From positions 551,652 to 615,651 of the forward strand of contig NW_003208655.1 in the NCBI RefSeq assembly GCF_000006405.1: a stretch of 64,000 nt of DNA. The letters are read 5' to 3'. The notes below the pieces were generated by a model, which worked only from the letters and a program-made list of their open reading frames with translations, did not search any database and was not told where the DNA came from. The position numbers and the translations under genes were made by a program. This document shows positions 31,533 to 43,110 of the stretch, one piece after another; the first letter of the stretch is position 1; each line of letters opens with the position of its first letter. This DNA is from Perkinsus marinus ATCC 50983 (taxonomy: Eukaryota; Perkinsozoa; Perkinsida; Perkinsidae).

Positions 31533-31668
31533 CATTTAACGTCAAGTGGCGCAATACTATATGAAAAACCCGATATTCGCGCTATACAGCAGTCGTGATT
31601 CACGACTCGTGAAATATATTTTTCACTAGCGTTTTTCATATGGCGAGTGAAACTCCACTGGTGATACG
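31533..31668 (+). repeat. Repeat family 4, copy 3, with inserted palindrome
   Basis: GTCAAGTGGCGCAATACT, ATGAAAAACCCGATATTCGC, TATACAGCAGTCGTGA. It carries AGTCGTGA-T-TCACGACT (31591-31607, 1-nt spacer), where copy 1 reads AGTCGTGGAGTATACC. Confidence 0.75.
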
Positions 31669-31751
31669 CACATATAAATGGCATACACGATAACCCTGTA
31701 CCATCACAATATCAATCGATTAAAAATGACATATCTTTTATAATTATGGAG

Positions 31752-31851
31752 NNNNNNNNNNNNNNNNNNNNNNNNNNNNNNNNNNNNNNNNNNNNNNNNN
31801 NNNNNNNNNNNNNNNNNNNNNNNNNNNNNNNNNNNNNNNNNNNNNNNNNNN
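31752..31851. other. Assembly gap (100 N)
   Basis: Placeholder gap. The right edge is inside a family-1 element whose partner lies head-to-head, so an inverted repeat may have broken the assembly. Confidence 1.
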
Positions 31852-31970
31852 ATAGAAGTTTACATACGGATCAGCGTACAAGTGTCCAGAAACCAATGAA
31901 AAAATTTCCCACAATTTCCTCAGAATTTTCATATTGTCACCAACACATGTGTTTGACCATATGCATATCA
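31852..31970 (+). mobile_element. Intron-resident element family 1, copy G (truncated by gap)
   Basis: AGAAACCAATG, AATTTCCTCAGAATTTTCAT, ATTGTCACCAACACATGTG, TTTGACCATATGCATAT. Only the 3' two thirds are visible. Confidence 0.82.
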
Positions 31971-32130
31971 GGGCGGAAAAATATGCCCATGGTCAACTAG
32001 ATGGGAATTCTGGGGAAGCTTGAGGGAATTCTCATTCGTTTCTGTACTTTTACTTCACTCCGTATACGACCTCCTATTATTAGTAAGGAAACTCCTGGGC
32101 TCAGCTGAGGAAACCCAACATATATTCCAA
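31971..32130 (-). mobile_element. Intron-resident element family 1, copy H
   Basis: Reverse orientation, directly abutting copy G: GGCGGAAAAATATGCCCATG, TTCTCATTCGTTTCTGTAC, AAACTCCTGGGCTCAGCTGA, CAACATATATTCCAACA. The G and H pair forms an inverted repeat with no spacer. Confidence 0.85.
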
Positions 32131-32139
32131 CACTGATGC

Positions 32140-32983
32140 ATATTCTCCCGTACTGGCGTAACCCCGCCCCCCCCCCCCCCCTACTCATACCACTCTCCGC
32201 ACACATCGTCTCCTCCACTTCAAACAAACGCCGACTCCCATCCGCATACAATTCACGACCATCGCGAGCTGAGGGAAAAAATTTTCTCAAATTTAACCGA
32301 AATTTCCTACCAATGAAATCTTCCCTAACACCACATACCCCCACAAGCTCGTCCATACCACACCTTCCTTTCAACTGCTCACACCGGGACACGAACGCCG
32401 CATCCTCTCGGGAGTAGTAGCGACTGTATCTGTCGGAAACAATAATTTCCTTTCCCGTTTTCACTACAAAAAACTCGCCCCTATAACGAGCCCGATTCGC
32501 CTCCACCACCACAAAGTGCAAACTACCCTACTGCCCGAATAGAGGTGGTTTCTGTTTCAGTATAACTTATACCAAACCAGAAATCACCGCTGGAGAAAAA
32601 AACCAAAATTCCTTCCATGTAAACAACAACAACGACTACAATAGCATTTTCAGCTCTCCCATAAAAGGCATCAATAAAATCATCAACTTCATTTTGAATC
32701 TTAGAATTGTGTAAATCTATCTAAAAACTCGTGATTTTTTTGAAAATGCACGACCAGGGAACATAGACCACACAAGAACACCCTCCCCCCTACACTTCCC
32801 ATACAATTCCACCAACCCTTCCAAACAAATACCGACGCACACAGCACTCCGTTGATGGCAGATACTCCCGAAACATCTAAACGGAGACATTTTATCAGCC
32901 CCCCCAAAAAAATTAACTTTTACCACATCTTGAGCAAGTGACAAGCCTTGCGATTGTATATTCTGCCTGATAGACGCTGACAT
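32140..32983 (-). CDS. Hypothetical protein (multi-exon)
   Basis: An exon at 32140-32521 reads HFVVVEANRARYRGEFFVVK, IVSDRYSRYYSREDAAFVSR and GRKFRLNLRKFFPSARDGRE, ending near a 15-C homopolymer (32167-32181). Upstream frames (32717-32983) read MSASIRQNIQSQGLSLAQDV. Exon boundaries are unresolved and no family is recognised. Intron sequence around it is AT-rich. Confidence 0.4.
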
Positions 32984-33399
32984 CCTCTCTGACGTTTGCA
33001 GGACCTCCTTTGTGATTCGCGCAGGGTGTGGTAGTGACCACGACGGCTAAAATGGATACCGCCGATCACAACCAACAATGGTTCTGTATTGATTCAGGAA
33101 CTGAGAAGTTATTCATTCAACGACTCGAAAGTGACAGTGACAAAACCAATTGTTGAAAGAAAGCTCACGTAAAATGTCAATTTCCAACCCAAAACTTGAG
33201 GGAAAAAATTCGAAAATTTTCTGCATAGTAGTTCTGCTAGGTCAAAAACCAGAATAAACTCACGAAAAATAACTAACAAAATTATCTGAAATTTTCACCA
33301 AAGTATGATTCGAAATTTCCACAATGTGCTTTGCAAAACTTATTTTTTCGCATCAAATTTCGAGGGTAAAAATATAGAATTTCCAATTTTTCCCGAATT

Positions 33400-34165
33400 A
33401 TACATCCTCCCGAATGCCATATTTCTCTCGGAACTCCTCGCAGAACGCTGCCGCTTCTAACCCAACACTGTAATTCGTATTATCGAGTATCTAAAGGTCG
33501 ACCGACTAAGATACAGAATAGGTCCATACCGTAGTCCAACAACCCCAATACCACTCCCAACACCGAAATTAATTCTTCTCATTTTCCGTTCCCAAAAACT
33601 TGTAAAAATTCAATAAAAAATTTCCCAAAAAATCTCCCCCCTATAGTACACCTTCAAAAGTCCTATAAACAGCCTCCTCCGAATCCTCCCCATCAACCGA
33701 CGCCAATACAGCTCTGAAACAACACCACCACTTGCTCTCTTGCCAAATCTTGCAATTCCTCAACGCTGCCCAGTATCACCCGTGCATCACCGACATCCAA
33801 TAATGACCAAAATCTCCCAATTTTTCTTCCAGCAGTTCGCCCAATTGCCGATTCCACGAACAGTCGGAAGCCGTGTACACAAACATTTTAAAACAGTCGT
33901 CTCGCTCAGACTCCTCCTTCCCAGTAGATCCATTTTCGATTCCACAACGGCAAATTGCCTAAAATAACAACCACTGGTTAAATTAGAATACTCGAATACA
34001 AGCTCCAACATAAAACCTTCGATAAATCGAAAGAAAATAAACAAAAAAATATTTTTCCGAATGCCTTTCTACCCCTTCGGGCGCGCACACTGGCGAATTC
34101 GATCGGAAAAATCCACGTTTAGTTCTGACGCGATCAGAATAAAGAAAATTCTTATCAATAGTCAA
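33400..34165 (-). CDS. Hypothetical exons, unrecognised
   Basis: Candidate exons on the minus strand: LEAAAFCEEFREKYGIRED (about 33405-33465), FRAVLASVDGEDSEEAVYRT (about 33640-33725) and FAVVESKMDLLGRRSLSETT (about 33850-33960). Codon choice and acidic/charged composition suggest coding, but the gene structure is not resolved. The DNA between 33000 and 33400 shows nothing recognisable. Confidence 0.3.
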
Positions 34166-34309
34166 AATAAAGCGAGTAACTCTCCCAAACCTGCCTCACC
34201 TTGTGGAAAAATTCTACCATAGAAACGGAAAATTGATGCGATTCCTCCGCTGAAAAGCATCAACGATACCGAAGTAATATACACCACTGCAATAGCGGTG
34301 TATATTTTT

Positions 34310-34541
34310 TCAGTGACAAGTATGTAGTACTACTACTGAGTATTCAGGCGTACTATGTACACCACATACATGTGCGAAACCCGACAGAGTAGTTGAGAGC
34401 TTCCAAAGCGCATTTGTCGTGAACCCCACTCTCCCCAGCAGTACCGTATTCCCCATCAGACTCCGCGATCGGTTCAAGGCTGGTGATACGCACTTCAATA
34501 GAGCTGGGCCGCCTGAGAACAAATCGGACTATTTCACCCAT
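34310..34541 (-). CDS. Hypothetical N-terminal exon
   Basis: A 62-codon frame starting MGEIVRFVLRRPSSIEVRIT and SLEPIAESDGEYGTAGESGV. It resembles a first exon. It may belong with the exons at 33400-34165 downstream on the same strand. No family recognised. Confidence 0.35.
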
Positions 34542-34737
34542 AAACAGTACGTTTCTACATAGAATAGTTCCAGCGAAAGATACGATTCTCGTCTCGGCCG
34601 ATGTTCACAATTCACGCCCCTCAACGAAGTTAAATCAGGCAAAAGCATTTCTTACAATTTTACATGAAAACCTAGAAAAGATTTTCCTTCGAATCGCCCT
34701 GACTGCCTACCCAAGAGAGTTGAGACGAGACCGTTGC

Positions 34738-34739
34738 TG

Positions 34740-34793
<54 letters not shown>

Positions 34794-34811
34794 ATACTAT
34801 TATTATTATTA
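34738..34811 (+). repeat. (CTA)n / (TAT)n microsatellite
   Basis: About 18 CTA units followed by imperfect TAT units. Shorter (CTA)n tracts lie at 42190-42224 and near 7113-7131, and (GTA)n near 14297. Confidence 0.98.
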
Positions 34812-35251
34812 CCCTTTGAAAAATCCTTGATTGCAGTGATGGAGGTAGCAGTCTTCTCATATACAGTGTAACCGAGGTCACCACTCGCTTCCTCAAATAC
34901 CTATTCAGCATAGTCAGAGTACTCGGCAAGAGTCATCTCCCCTTATTCCGTATTCATGAACATGTATCAGGAATCTCAACTATATCTATCACCATTGAGT
35001 ATCAACGTCAATGCTCTCCTGCGGTTACATTGAAAATCGAACAGACTCCAACGATAGTAAACAAATAAGAAGAAGTATATAGGAGTATATAACTACGATG
35101 TGCGGAGACGTTCATAAACCTCAATACTATCGAGGCAAGGAGTGCTGGCGCCGGTCTGGCGGCTCGGGGTTTTTGGATGTGCAAGAAACCAGGAATTTTT
35201 CCGATGAAATTTATAGTCACTTGACGATGGTATTATATTTTATATCATTCA

Positions 35252-35679
35252 TCATAAAACACTTCTTATTTTCTGATATCTGATATCTGAAAAAAGCTCC
35301 GAACTTCGAGTGGGAATCGGAACGACAAGAAAGGCTCTCGAGGACACTTCCATTTCGCATTGGAGAAAGCCTTCACCCAGCAACCGCTTACCCAACTTGA
35401 GGGCATCACACTGAACTAAGGTAGATTTCATCAATATAATCAGTTGACACTCTCATGTCATCGCGGTAGAGGGCACTTCCGAGTGGAGCGGTACGAATAA
35501 GATATAAATAACGTCTCTCGAGTATTAGAGTACCAAAGAGCACCAACAACCCCTCCTACCTGTAACAAGAGCCCATCACTGCACGATAAAGGAAATACCC
35601 GACTCATCTTTATGATACCGTACAGGTCTATTGCCTCCTGTAGGAGCTCCTCCGATGACAACACTGAGGAGTCTACCAT
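35252..35679 (-). CDS. Hypothetical protein, two or three exons
   Basis: The start ATG at 35679 gives MVDSSVLSSEELLQEAIDLY and GIIKMSRVFPLSCSDGLLLQ, then donor GTAGGAGGGG. A later exon reads CDALKLGKRLLGEGFLQCEM, with the spacing of a small winged-helix segment, but this is only an impression. It is divergent from the F-box-like gene. A tRNA-like arm (35745-35771) lies between the two starts. Confidence 0.45.
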
Positions 35680-35734
35680 AACAGCGCAGAATTATAGATA
35701 AATCTTGACAGTATATCGGGCGAGCGCCACCGCT

Positions 35735-35771
35735 GAGAATAGAGTGCAGGTTCGATCCCCGGTGAGTGCAT
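35735..35771 (+). repeat. tRNA-like arm in the intergenic or 5' UTR region
   Basis: GAGTGCAGGTTCGATCCCCG followed by GTGAGTGCATTTCTCCC. A donor-like GTGAGT starts at the end of the T-arm and TTTTCCAG follows 29 nt later, so it could sit at a 5' UTR intron. Confidence 0.6.
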
Positions 35772-35826
35772 TTCTCCCGTAATTTTCCAGCCTGATTTTC
35801 TCCCTAAGCATCCATGAGTGACGTAG

Positions 35827-36904
35827 ATGGACCTCATAGCCCACATAGTAGCCCCCTATCTCGACCCTCGTGACTGCCGGGCTCTGGTAGTGGCTTGGCC
35901 AAAGAGCCGCTACGGCCCTGACGACTTAACGAGGCGGATCTACACCGACTTGATCGTTCGAGTCGGATTACGGCCTCCCTACGAATCTTCACCACGTGAA
36001 GTATACTACTCCCTCATCTACGGCAAATACTGTGACTTTTGCAACCTTTCCATCGACAGTGCTGATCCGACCTCTTGCGCATCTTATTTTTTGTGCGAGG
36101 CATGCAGCGACCTCTGGATTCACCCCGGAGATCGACTTAACGGTATCAACCACGACCTGGACATCCTTTCTGCCGTTTCCGCCCCCCTCACATCGAAACT
36201 CCAACGCTTGCTTCAAGGCTCTATTTGGGTGCCCAAGTGGGAGCTTCTCACCATCTTAGAACCACTGAAACGACTGACTGAGCGCGACGTCCACATTCAC
36301 AAATCCCGTCTGCTATGGCGCTTCCGTGGTCAGGTCTACGAAAAGCGTGTCCACACAATTTTTACTGAGGAGCTCCGTCGACTCGGTCTGCCCGGCAACC
36401 GTCACACCGGCGCTCTTCTCTGTAACGCCGTCGATGACCCCATTAATTGTCTGCTAGGATGCTCCTCTCTAATTCAAGCATATACAGCGACTCAGGAGAT
36501 GCTAGAAGCCTTGGTCGCGTAGGTTGCCCCAGTAGATTACCCTTTCCCATCTTCCTTCTCCCCTCAGTTTCGACTCTATCCCTCAACGCAATATTCGTGA
36601 CATCGTCAAAATGCAGCTCCAGAGGAAGGCGATCACTGGCGAGGTGGGTCCTTCTGCCGCTACAAGCGATGATATTTCATATGTTCCCATCAGGGCGCAT
36701 TGCACGACTTATCTGCATCGCGTCAGTGTTGGGAAGGGAACTGTTCTGGATCAACTTGTGTGTTGGGCTCCGATGCTTGTACGCCTCCCTCCAATCATCG
36801 TTGAGGTTGCGCTCATCAATGCTGTCAGGTTCCCAGATTGCCAAGATCCGACGTCTACCAATACCAGCAAACGTTACACCTATAGCCTCGAAACGATCGA
36901 GTGA
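35827..36904 (+). CDS. F-box-like protein with paired CxxC motifs
   Basis: A long first exon (35827-36520) starts MDLIAHIVAPYLDPRDCRAL, like a degenerate F-box, followed by CDFCNLS and FLCEACSDLW, two CxxC pairs about 25 residues apart that could bind zinc. A 49-nt intron (GTAGGTTGCC .. TCCCCTCAG) joins LEALVA in frame to FDSIPQRNIRDIVKMQLQRK. The frame may run on to SLETIE at 36904 or be spliced again at GTGGGTCC. F-box proteins recruit substrates to SCF ligases; that role is inference. Confidence 0.5.
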
Positions 36905-36959
36905 TCAACGACAGTCCGTTGCGATGAAGAGGCGTAGGCGATTGAGATGCGTCGCGTAG

Positions 36960-37500
36960 GGTTTCCTCTGTCCTTATATTTTCATTCACTCCACATTGTA
37001 TTGAGTACTGTACCACTTGGCAGCGTTTCTAGTATTGGCACGTTTCTTAATGTTCAACGCAATTTGGTTGTCGTCTTAGCTGGACAGAGCGTGTGGTCAT
37101 CATGCAAGTCCATTGGAATGGGGGCTAGAAAAGCTACTTACACCAAGTCGCGCTATTCCCAGGGCCAACCTGGTGATCTACGAAGACTGCCAGGAGAAAA
37201 GAGGAGCCAGGGAACCAGTACACATTATGGGTGTGGACAACCTCGCCATGTGGGTACCGTGCTTACTCCTGACTGCGACTTTCTATCATAGTACTGCATA
37301 GTTTCAATATCGGCTAAGTTAAGTAGATACATCGAAAAGACTTGACGATTAGATATCAGACGTTCATCACCACTGCTACCACTCTGGAATTCACGGCAAT
37401 CGTTCTGTTGTATGTTAGGGGTTGAATGACGGCTCATCAACATCCGTGTGCGCATCAGTAGTGACACCCATCGGGAGCTGATTTGGCTCTGGCAAGGTGA
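36960..37500. other. No gene recognised
   Basis: A short + frame (37113-37301) contains NLVIYEDCQEKRGAREPVHI, which looks protein-like but has no recognisable family. The rest shows nothing I can support. Confidence 0.4.
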
Positions 37501-37504
37501 ATTA

Positions 37505-37790
37505 ATATATATACGGGGCGGATATGCCAAAGCTCAGAACTTACCACCTAAGTGAAATCATTTTCTTAAGCGGGGCGGATTAGCCGCCGCGGCTATAATA
37601 CGCCCCAAGATATGTCTCAGTAAGAACAACTTATCTAACCGGGGCAGTTATGCCACAGCCCCACGATATGCCTTACTCGAACCGAACAATCCTCCAAGTG
37701 CGGTTATGCCATCGCCCCAAGATATGCCTCAGTAAGAACAATTTATCTAACCGGGGCGGCTATGCCACAACCCCAACCTTGGAATCCGTG
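37505..37790 (+). repeat. Tandem array next to histone H4
   Basis: Four or so degenerate units of about 60 nt with the core GGGGCGGTTATGCCACAGCC and CAAGATATGCCTCAGTAAG, AACAATTTATCTAACC. Two more units lie at 39165-39265, at the same position relative to the second H4 gene. CCCC/GGGG pairs make each unit a potential stem-loop. It lies downstream (3') of both minus-strand H4 genes. Confidence 0.8.
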
Positions 37791-38161
37791 GCTACCACAA
37801 GAAGAGATCAACCAAGGATGTTTGAAAGGATTTCACTGATGATAAGTTGATACACCGTTAACGTGTCGCTTTCCACAAACTCCGTGTCGTTTGATTAACC
37901 TTAATGCATACTACAGGCGGAACTCCAAACACTACTATAAACGCGTGGGAGGGCGCCAATAGGGAAAGACGTCTTCTCTGCCTCGCCACGAAACTTACAC
38001 AAAGATACAAAGTCCATCGCACACGTATAAGCGGTGCCACTATCGACAAAGCAACTCAAGCTGGCTGTCAGGAAACAACGCTACGATGCCTGCGGTTACG
38101 ATACATCTGTTACGTCATCGTTAGTAGAAAATGCTCAAAAATACACAATGATAAATACGCA

Positions 38162-38473
38162 TTAACCATCCAAGCTGTATGGAGTCTTCCCCTGCCTCTC
38201 CAACGCAAAGACCACATCCAGGGCCGTCACGGTCCTACGTCCAGCGTGCTCGGTATTGGCGACCGCGGCCGTAATAACACTCTCGAGGAAGACCTTGAGG
38301 ACGCCACGAGTCTCCTCATGGATAAGCCCGGATATGCGCTTAACTCCACCACGACGCGCAAGTCTCCTTATGGCCGGTTTGGTGATGCCATGGATGTTAT
38401 CACGTAGAACCTTACGATGAGGCTTCGAACCTCCTTTACCTGGACCTTTTCCGCCTTTAGTACGGACTGGCAT
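38162..38473 (-). CDS. Divergent histone H4 variant
   Basis: Intact 103-codon frame starting [20 protein letters not shown] and ending GKTPYSLDG. Compared with the neighbouring canonical H4 it differs at 21 of 102 positions after the Met: first residues P-V-R-T, L10P, A15S, R17P, Q27H, Y51H, a cluster at 77-92 (NTEHAGRR, K91E) and the C-terminus. K5, K8, K12, K16 and K20 are kept. No stop or frameshift is present. It could be a specialised variant or a very young pseudogene. No intron. Confidence 0.85.
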   Translation of the reverse strand: MPVRTKGGKGPGKGGSKPHRKVLRDNIHGITKPAIRRLARRGGVKRISGLIHEETRGVLKVFLESVITAAVANTEHAGRRTVTALDVVFALERQGKTPYSLDG

Positions 38474-38764
38474 ATGATATGCACAACTGCAACAGCAAGA
38501 GCCAGATTCGTTCCCAACACAAAACACATTCACTCAGAATCATCAGGAACAGACTGAACAAGGGACTTCCTCCTCACGTGAATGCCATCAATACGACTGG
38601 GCATCACCGAAGTCTCGGGGTTCTGAGTGTCACACAATGCAGCTTACTCATACTCACAAGGAATGTTCTCCATCTGAGAATAACATACGTTTTGTATGCT
38701 GAATCACGAAGAGCGAGCGAGAAGAAAATATTTAGTACGCAATTATCAGTGTTACTCAGAGTAG

Positions 38765-38795
38765 CTTCGTGTAGGGTAACTTACCCTACACGAAG
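38765..38795. repeat. Palindrome, 15-nt arms, 1-nt spacer
   Basis: CTTCGTGTAGGGTAA-C-TTACCCTACACGAAG, perfect, in the 5' flank of the divergent H4. The homologous flank of the canonical H4 lacks it. Confidence 0.93.
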
Positions 38796-39164
38796 TTTGT
38801 GTGGTGTAGAGTGGTGCAAACACTGGTCCGTGACGCGCTCGCTACTACAGCTAGTTTTTTTGAGCTATAGCCTAGGCTGTGTATTCCGTTTTGACGTTAC
38901 TGATTGCTTCCGCTCCCGTTCTTGTTAAGTTCAACGACACTTGACTCTATCATCCACTAGTTGATGGTAACCGTGCTGGCTCAATTTGCCACTCTCTGGC
39001 ACCAGGTGGCTTCTGATTGTCTGCACCTCAGTCGTGCAGCCGTCAGCTCTGTAAGGATTGCAGTCGTATGGTCTCAGACGAAGTCGGCAGGATGGAACGT
39101 GTCGGGTTGTCGAGGTTTGCGCGGGAGGTGTTCCGAAACTCTTCCCTTTGCGAATCGATGATAA

Positions 39165-40260
<1,096 letters not shown>

Positions 40261-40468
40261 TGCGCACTACCTGTCTGAAAGTCAAAGATATCCGTCTTTG
40301 CCGTTCGACCAAGTCCCCATCAGGACCAACTCTATCCGTCTTCCTACCAGCTATGCCGTGTACCCATCCAAACCTGCCCACCACACGAGCTTCGCTCCGC
40401 CTTCTTTATCCACACCAATGCGACATCGAAGATTCTTCCACATACAGCAAACACCCATCAACTTCGTT

Positions 40469-40488
40469 AATTTCGTGGCGCGTGACGG
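40469..40488 (+). repeat. Intron core motif (GTGGCGCGTGACG family)
   Basis: TAATTTCGTGGCGCGTGACG followed by GCTCACC. It lies between the canonical H4 and the ALKBH8-like gene; the host intron, if any, is unknown. Confidence 0.75.
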
Positions 40489-40639
40489 CTCACCTCGACT
40501 CCCCACCCATCACCGCCAAGCTTCTACGGGGTAACCATAACGGTAATGCTCTCCCTTCCTCAGACTTTCTGAACTCCAATACGATGCCTGAGTCAACCTA
40601 CCCATGCATAACAAGTTAAGATTTTGAATATAAAATACA

Positions 40640-42187
40640 TCTCACACCGTTTCTAAGGATAATTTCCAAATTCTAACGACGGAAATAGATGAGTTTACAT
40701 CTCTACTATACATAAACCAACCATAAGACCTCTGTCGCCAAATCGAGTGCACTACAGGCGCTATGGAATTTTCTGGAAAAGGTATATCGCTCAAAACTAA
40801 CATCACAGTAGGCGAACGAGACGTTCCCACCGACAATAACACTACCAAAAACGCGCCTCTCCTCAACCACATTGAACTGAACTGATCAATTTCACTGTTG
40901 GAGTAGTTGAACTCAAACACACAGTCAATCCCCCTTGTATTCGTTCCTCTTCACAACCCAAAGTGGCCCAAAGCTCAAAGCTTCCTCTTCAACCCATGGC
41001 TCAAAGTGAAAATACAAAACCATGCTACCATCCCTCTTACCTCCTCCTATGGAGAGTATAACTATAGGTCCCTCGAACGCTGAATGCGTGTCAACATGAA
41101 AGGAAATACCCACTCCCGGAATGTACCTACTCTACCATCCTAACAACTGAGTAAGACATACACATACTCATTAATCGTCAGCTGGTCAGGTCGGAAGTCC
41201 CGAGCCTCAGCAACGCTTTCAGCACGAATTCGTCGCACAAGCTCTTCCGTGTATGCAGGCATCCTCGCCTCCCCATCCAGAAAGGCATCTTTCGCTCGAA
41301 GTGAGGTATAGTCAAACGCATGACCAAAATGTTGAACCTTAAAACAAGTGCTCGAACTCATATTCACCCTTGTCCATTTTCGCCTAAATCCCGTTTTTGA
41401 GCTCCAATTTTTCGCCAAAATAAGTCGGAAACTGTTCCCGTAACAATACAAAATATTTTATCAAAAATCCTTCAAAAAATCTGTCCTCGATGGAAACATA
41501 AATAATGGGGTTGCGATGAGGACGACGACATTGGCTAATGCGAGGCAGAGCAGAAGAAGGGAAACTCGAGCCAAGATGGCTGCAGTTGGTGACAAATGAA
41601 CTATAGAATTCTACCACAGTAAGTCCGAATGGTTAACGAAATACCTTCCCCTTCACCAAAACTGTCCAAGAGATTTCATCTAGCATAACCTTTCACAAAG
41701 ATTCTAAACCCTGCCCACCACTACTCGGCGCCTTATCGAATGATCCCACTCCCCCGCATCCACCAACCCCAACAGCTTCTCCTCCTCCTCTTCCGTGATG
41801 AAGTCGGGTATCAAAGTCAACCCCGGAGGCAACTCGTCGGTAGTTGTTGGTATTGACGACGATGAAAACGATGACCCTTTCTCGCCTCGTTTCGACACGA
41901 ACTCTACTCGCCTAAAAAACAACCCCTTGCGACAATGGAATTCTGCCCGTTCAGGAAAACCCATGAACACGCCCCCTATCAGCGTTCGCCCAACTTAATT
42001 GTATGCCACATACGGGTCAACAGGGAGGAGTACTACACCCCCGGTCCATATCATATAATAGGACAACTTGGCGAGGAGAGGCGTATCATCGATGTTCCAC
42101 ATCGAGGTATAAACTCATCACATTCACTCCACTTCACACAATGTACTACTGTAAACATACCTCGCTTAACACGACCTAGTGAGAGTA

Positions 42188-42225
<38 letters not shown>

Positions 42226-42540
42226 TGGCTGCTATTATCCCGCTGTTCGATAGCAATCCGAGAATCGAAATCGAAAGTCGATTTTCGTACATTAAATTCG
42301 GTACCAGGGCCAATTTTGATTTCCGATATCAGCCCTAAACTGACCAAGGTGATATTCTTCAGCAGACCATGCCCCACTACATTTCCGCTTCCATACCATC
42401 CTTGCATCGTATAGCGTCTTCAGTCGTCTCAAAGGAAGCAAAAGTGAAGTTATTTTCTACAAAACAGTCGGCGAGCCCTGAAGGGTTCTTGAGGAAAACG
42501 CGTAGCTCCTCCAAATTCGTAATACCTCTCGCATGACCTG
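40640..42540 (-). CDS. ALKBH8: ALKBH8-like tRNA dioxygenase (RRM + AlkB), multi-exon
   Basis: ALKBH8 hydroxylates wobble mcm5U in tRNA using Fe(II) and 2-oxoglutarate. The exon at 42410-42530 gives an RRM-like stretch (GITNLEELRVFLKNPSGLAD, NNFTFASFETTEDAI). The exon at about 41725-41970 gives LPPGLTLIPDFITEEEEEKL and AGEWDHSI. The exon at 41161-41342 gives VQHFGHAFDYTSLRAKDA and FRPDQLTINEY. The exon from about 41110 gives YIPGVGISFHVDTHSAFEGP, with the H-x-D iron ligands and the HSAF motif. The C-terminal part (40642-40920) is only weakly matched. No methyltransferase domain (present in animal ALKBH8) was seen. Confidence 0.82.
41565..41585 (-). other. Spliced-leader-like relic
   Basis: The minus strand reads CTGCAGCCATCTTGGCTCGAG. 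From memory the dinoflagellate/Perkinsus spliced leader ends GTAGCCATCTTGGCTCAAG; 18 of 21 positions fit. It lies in an ALKBH8 intron, not at an obvious SL RNA gene, and the central part is itself partly self-complementary, which weakens the case. Confidence 0.35.
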
Positions 42541-42549
42541 AAACAAAAC

Positions 42550-42830
42550 CAAAACCACTATAACTCGTTGAAGGAGAATCAGTGGCGATTCCTCGACAAG
42601 CCCGATTGGATCTTCAGTGAAGCAATAGTCAAATTCAAAAGCGATTCAGATTAGCAAATTTCATCGTGATTTTTTTATTTTCTTATCAAAAATATTATTA
42701 TCTCCCGCGAAATGAGTTTTTAAAAATTAATCTATGAATGGTATTCTGCCGGCCGAGTTGTTCAGTGCTGCTAAAGGAGACACTACCATTGTAGTCTTAA
42801 CTCATAATCATCAGCAGTAATTGGTCCCCG
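42550..42830. other. No gene recognised
   Basis: AT-rich stretch between the ALKBH8-like gene and family-1 copy I. No convincing frame. Confidence 0.5.
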
Positions 42831-42976
42831 GCTGAGCTCATTGGAAATTTTCTCACTGCATTATGGAAATCCACACATGATTCAGGATAGCCGTATACAA
42901 AAACCAGCAACAATTTCCCAGAATTTCCCATATTGTCACCAGCGCCCGTAGTTGACCATGTACATTTTTTCTCACA
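42830..42976 (+). mobile_element. Intron-resident element family 1, copy I
   Basis: GGCTGAGCTCATTGGAAATT, CAAAAACCAGCAACAATTTC, CCCATATTGTCACCAGC, GTAGTTGACCATGTACATTT. The extreme 5' end is missing. Host gene unclear. Confidence 0.8.
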
Positions 42977-43110
42977 CTCATCACCAGTAAAACTACCGCT
43001 TAGTTTTCGAATGGAATTATTCAACAACCTTCATTGCGCATTTATTACCACAAGGCGACAGAAACAGGTGGCGTGTCTTCTGTGATGGGTTTTTGACTTT
43101 TTTGAAGATT

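Noticed and set aside
32167-32181. The 15-C run as a G-quadruplex or regulatory site
   Set aside because: A single homopolymer without further G/C runs; more likely a length-variable or sequencing-sensitive tract.
36447-36959. A 170-codon Arg/Ser-rich frame overlapping the F-box-like gene
   Set aside because: It overlaps the exon join that extends the F-box-like frame and has composition typical of an out-of-frame read.
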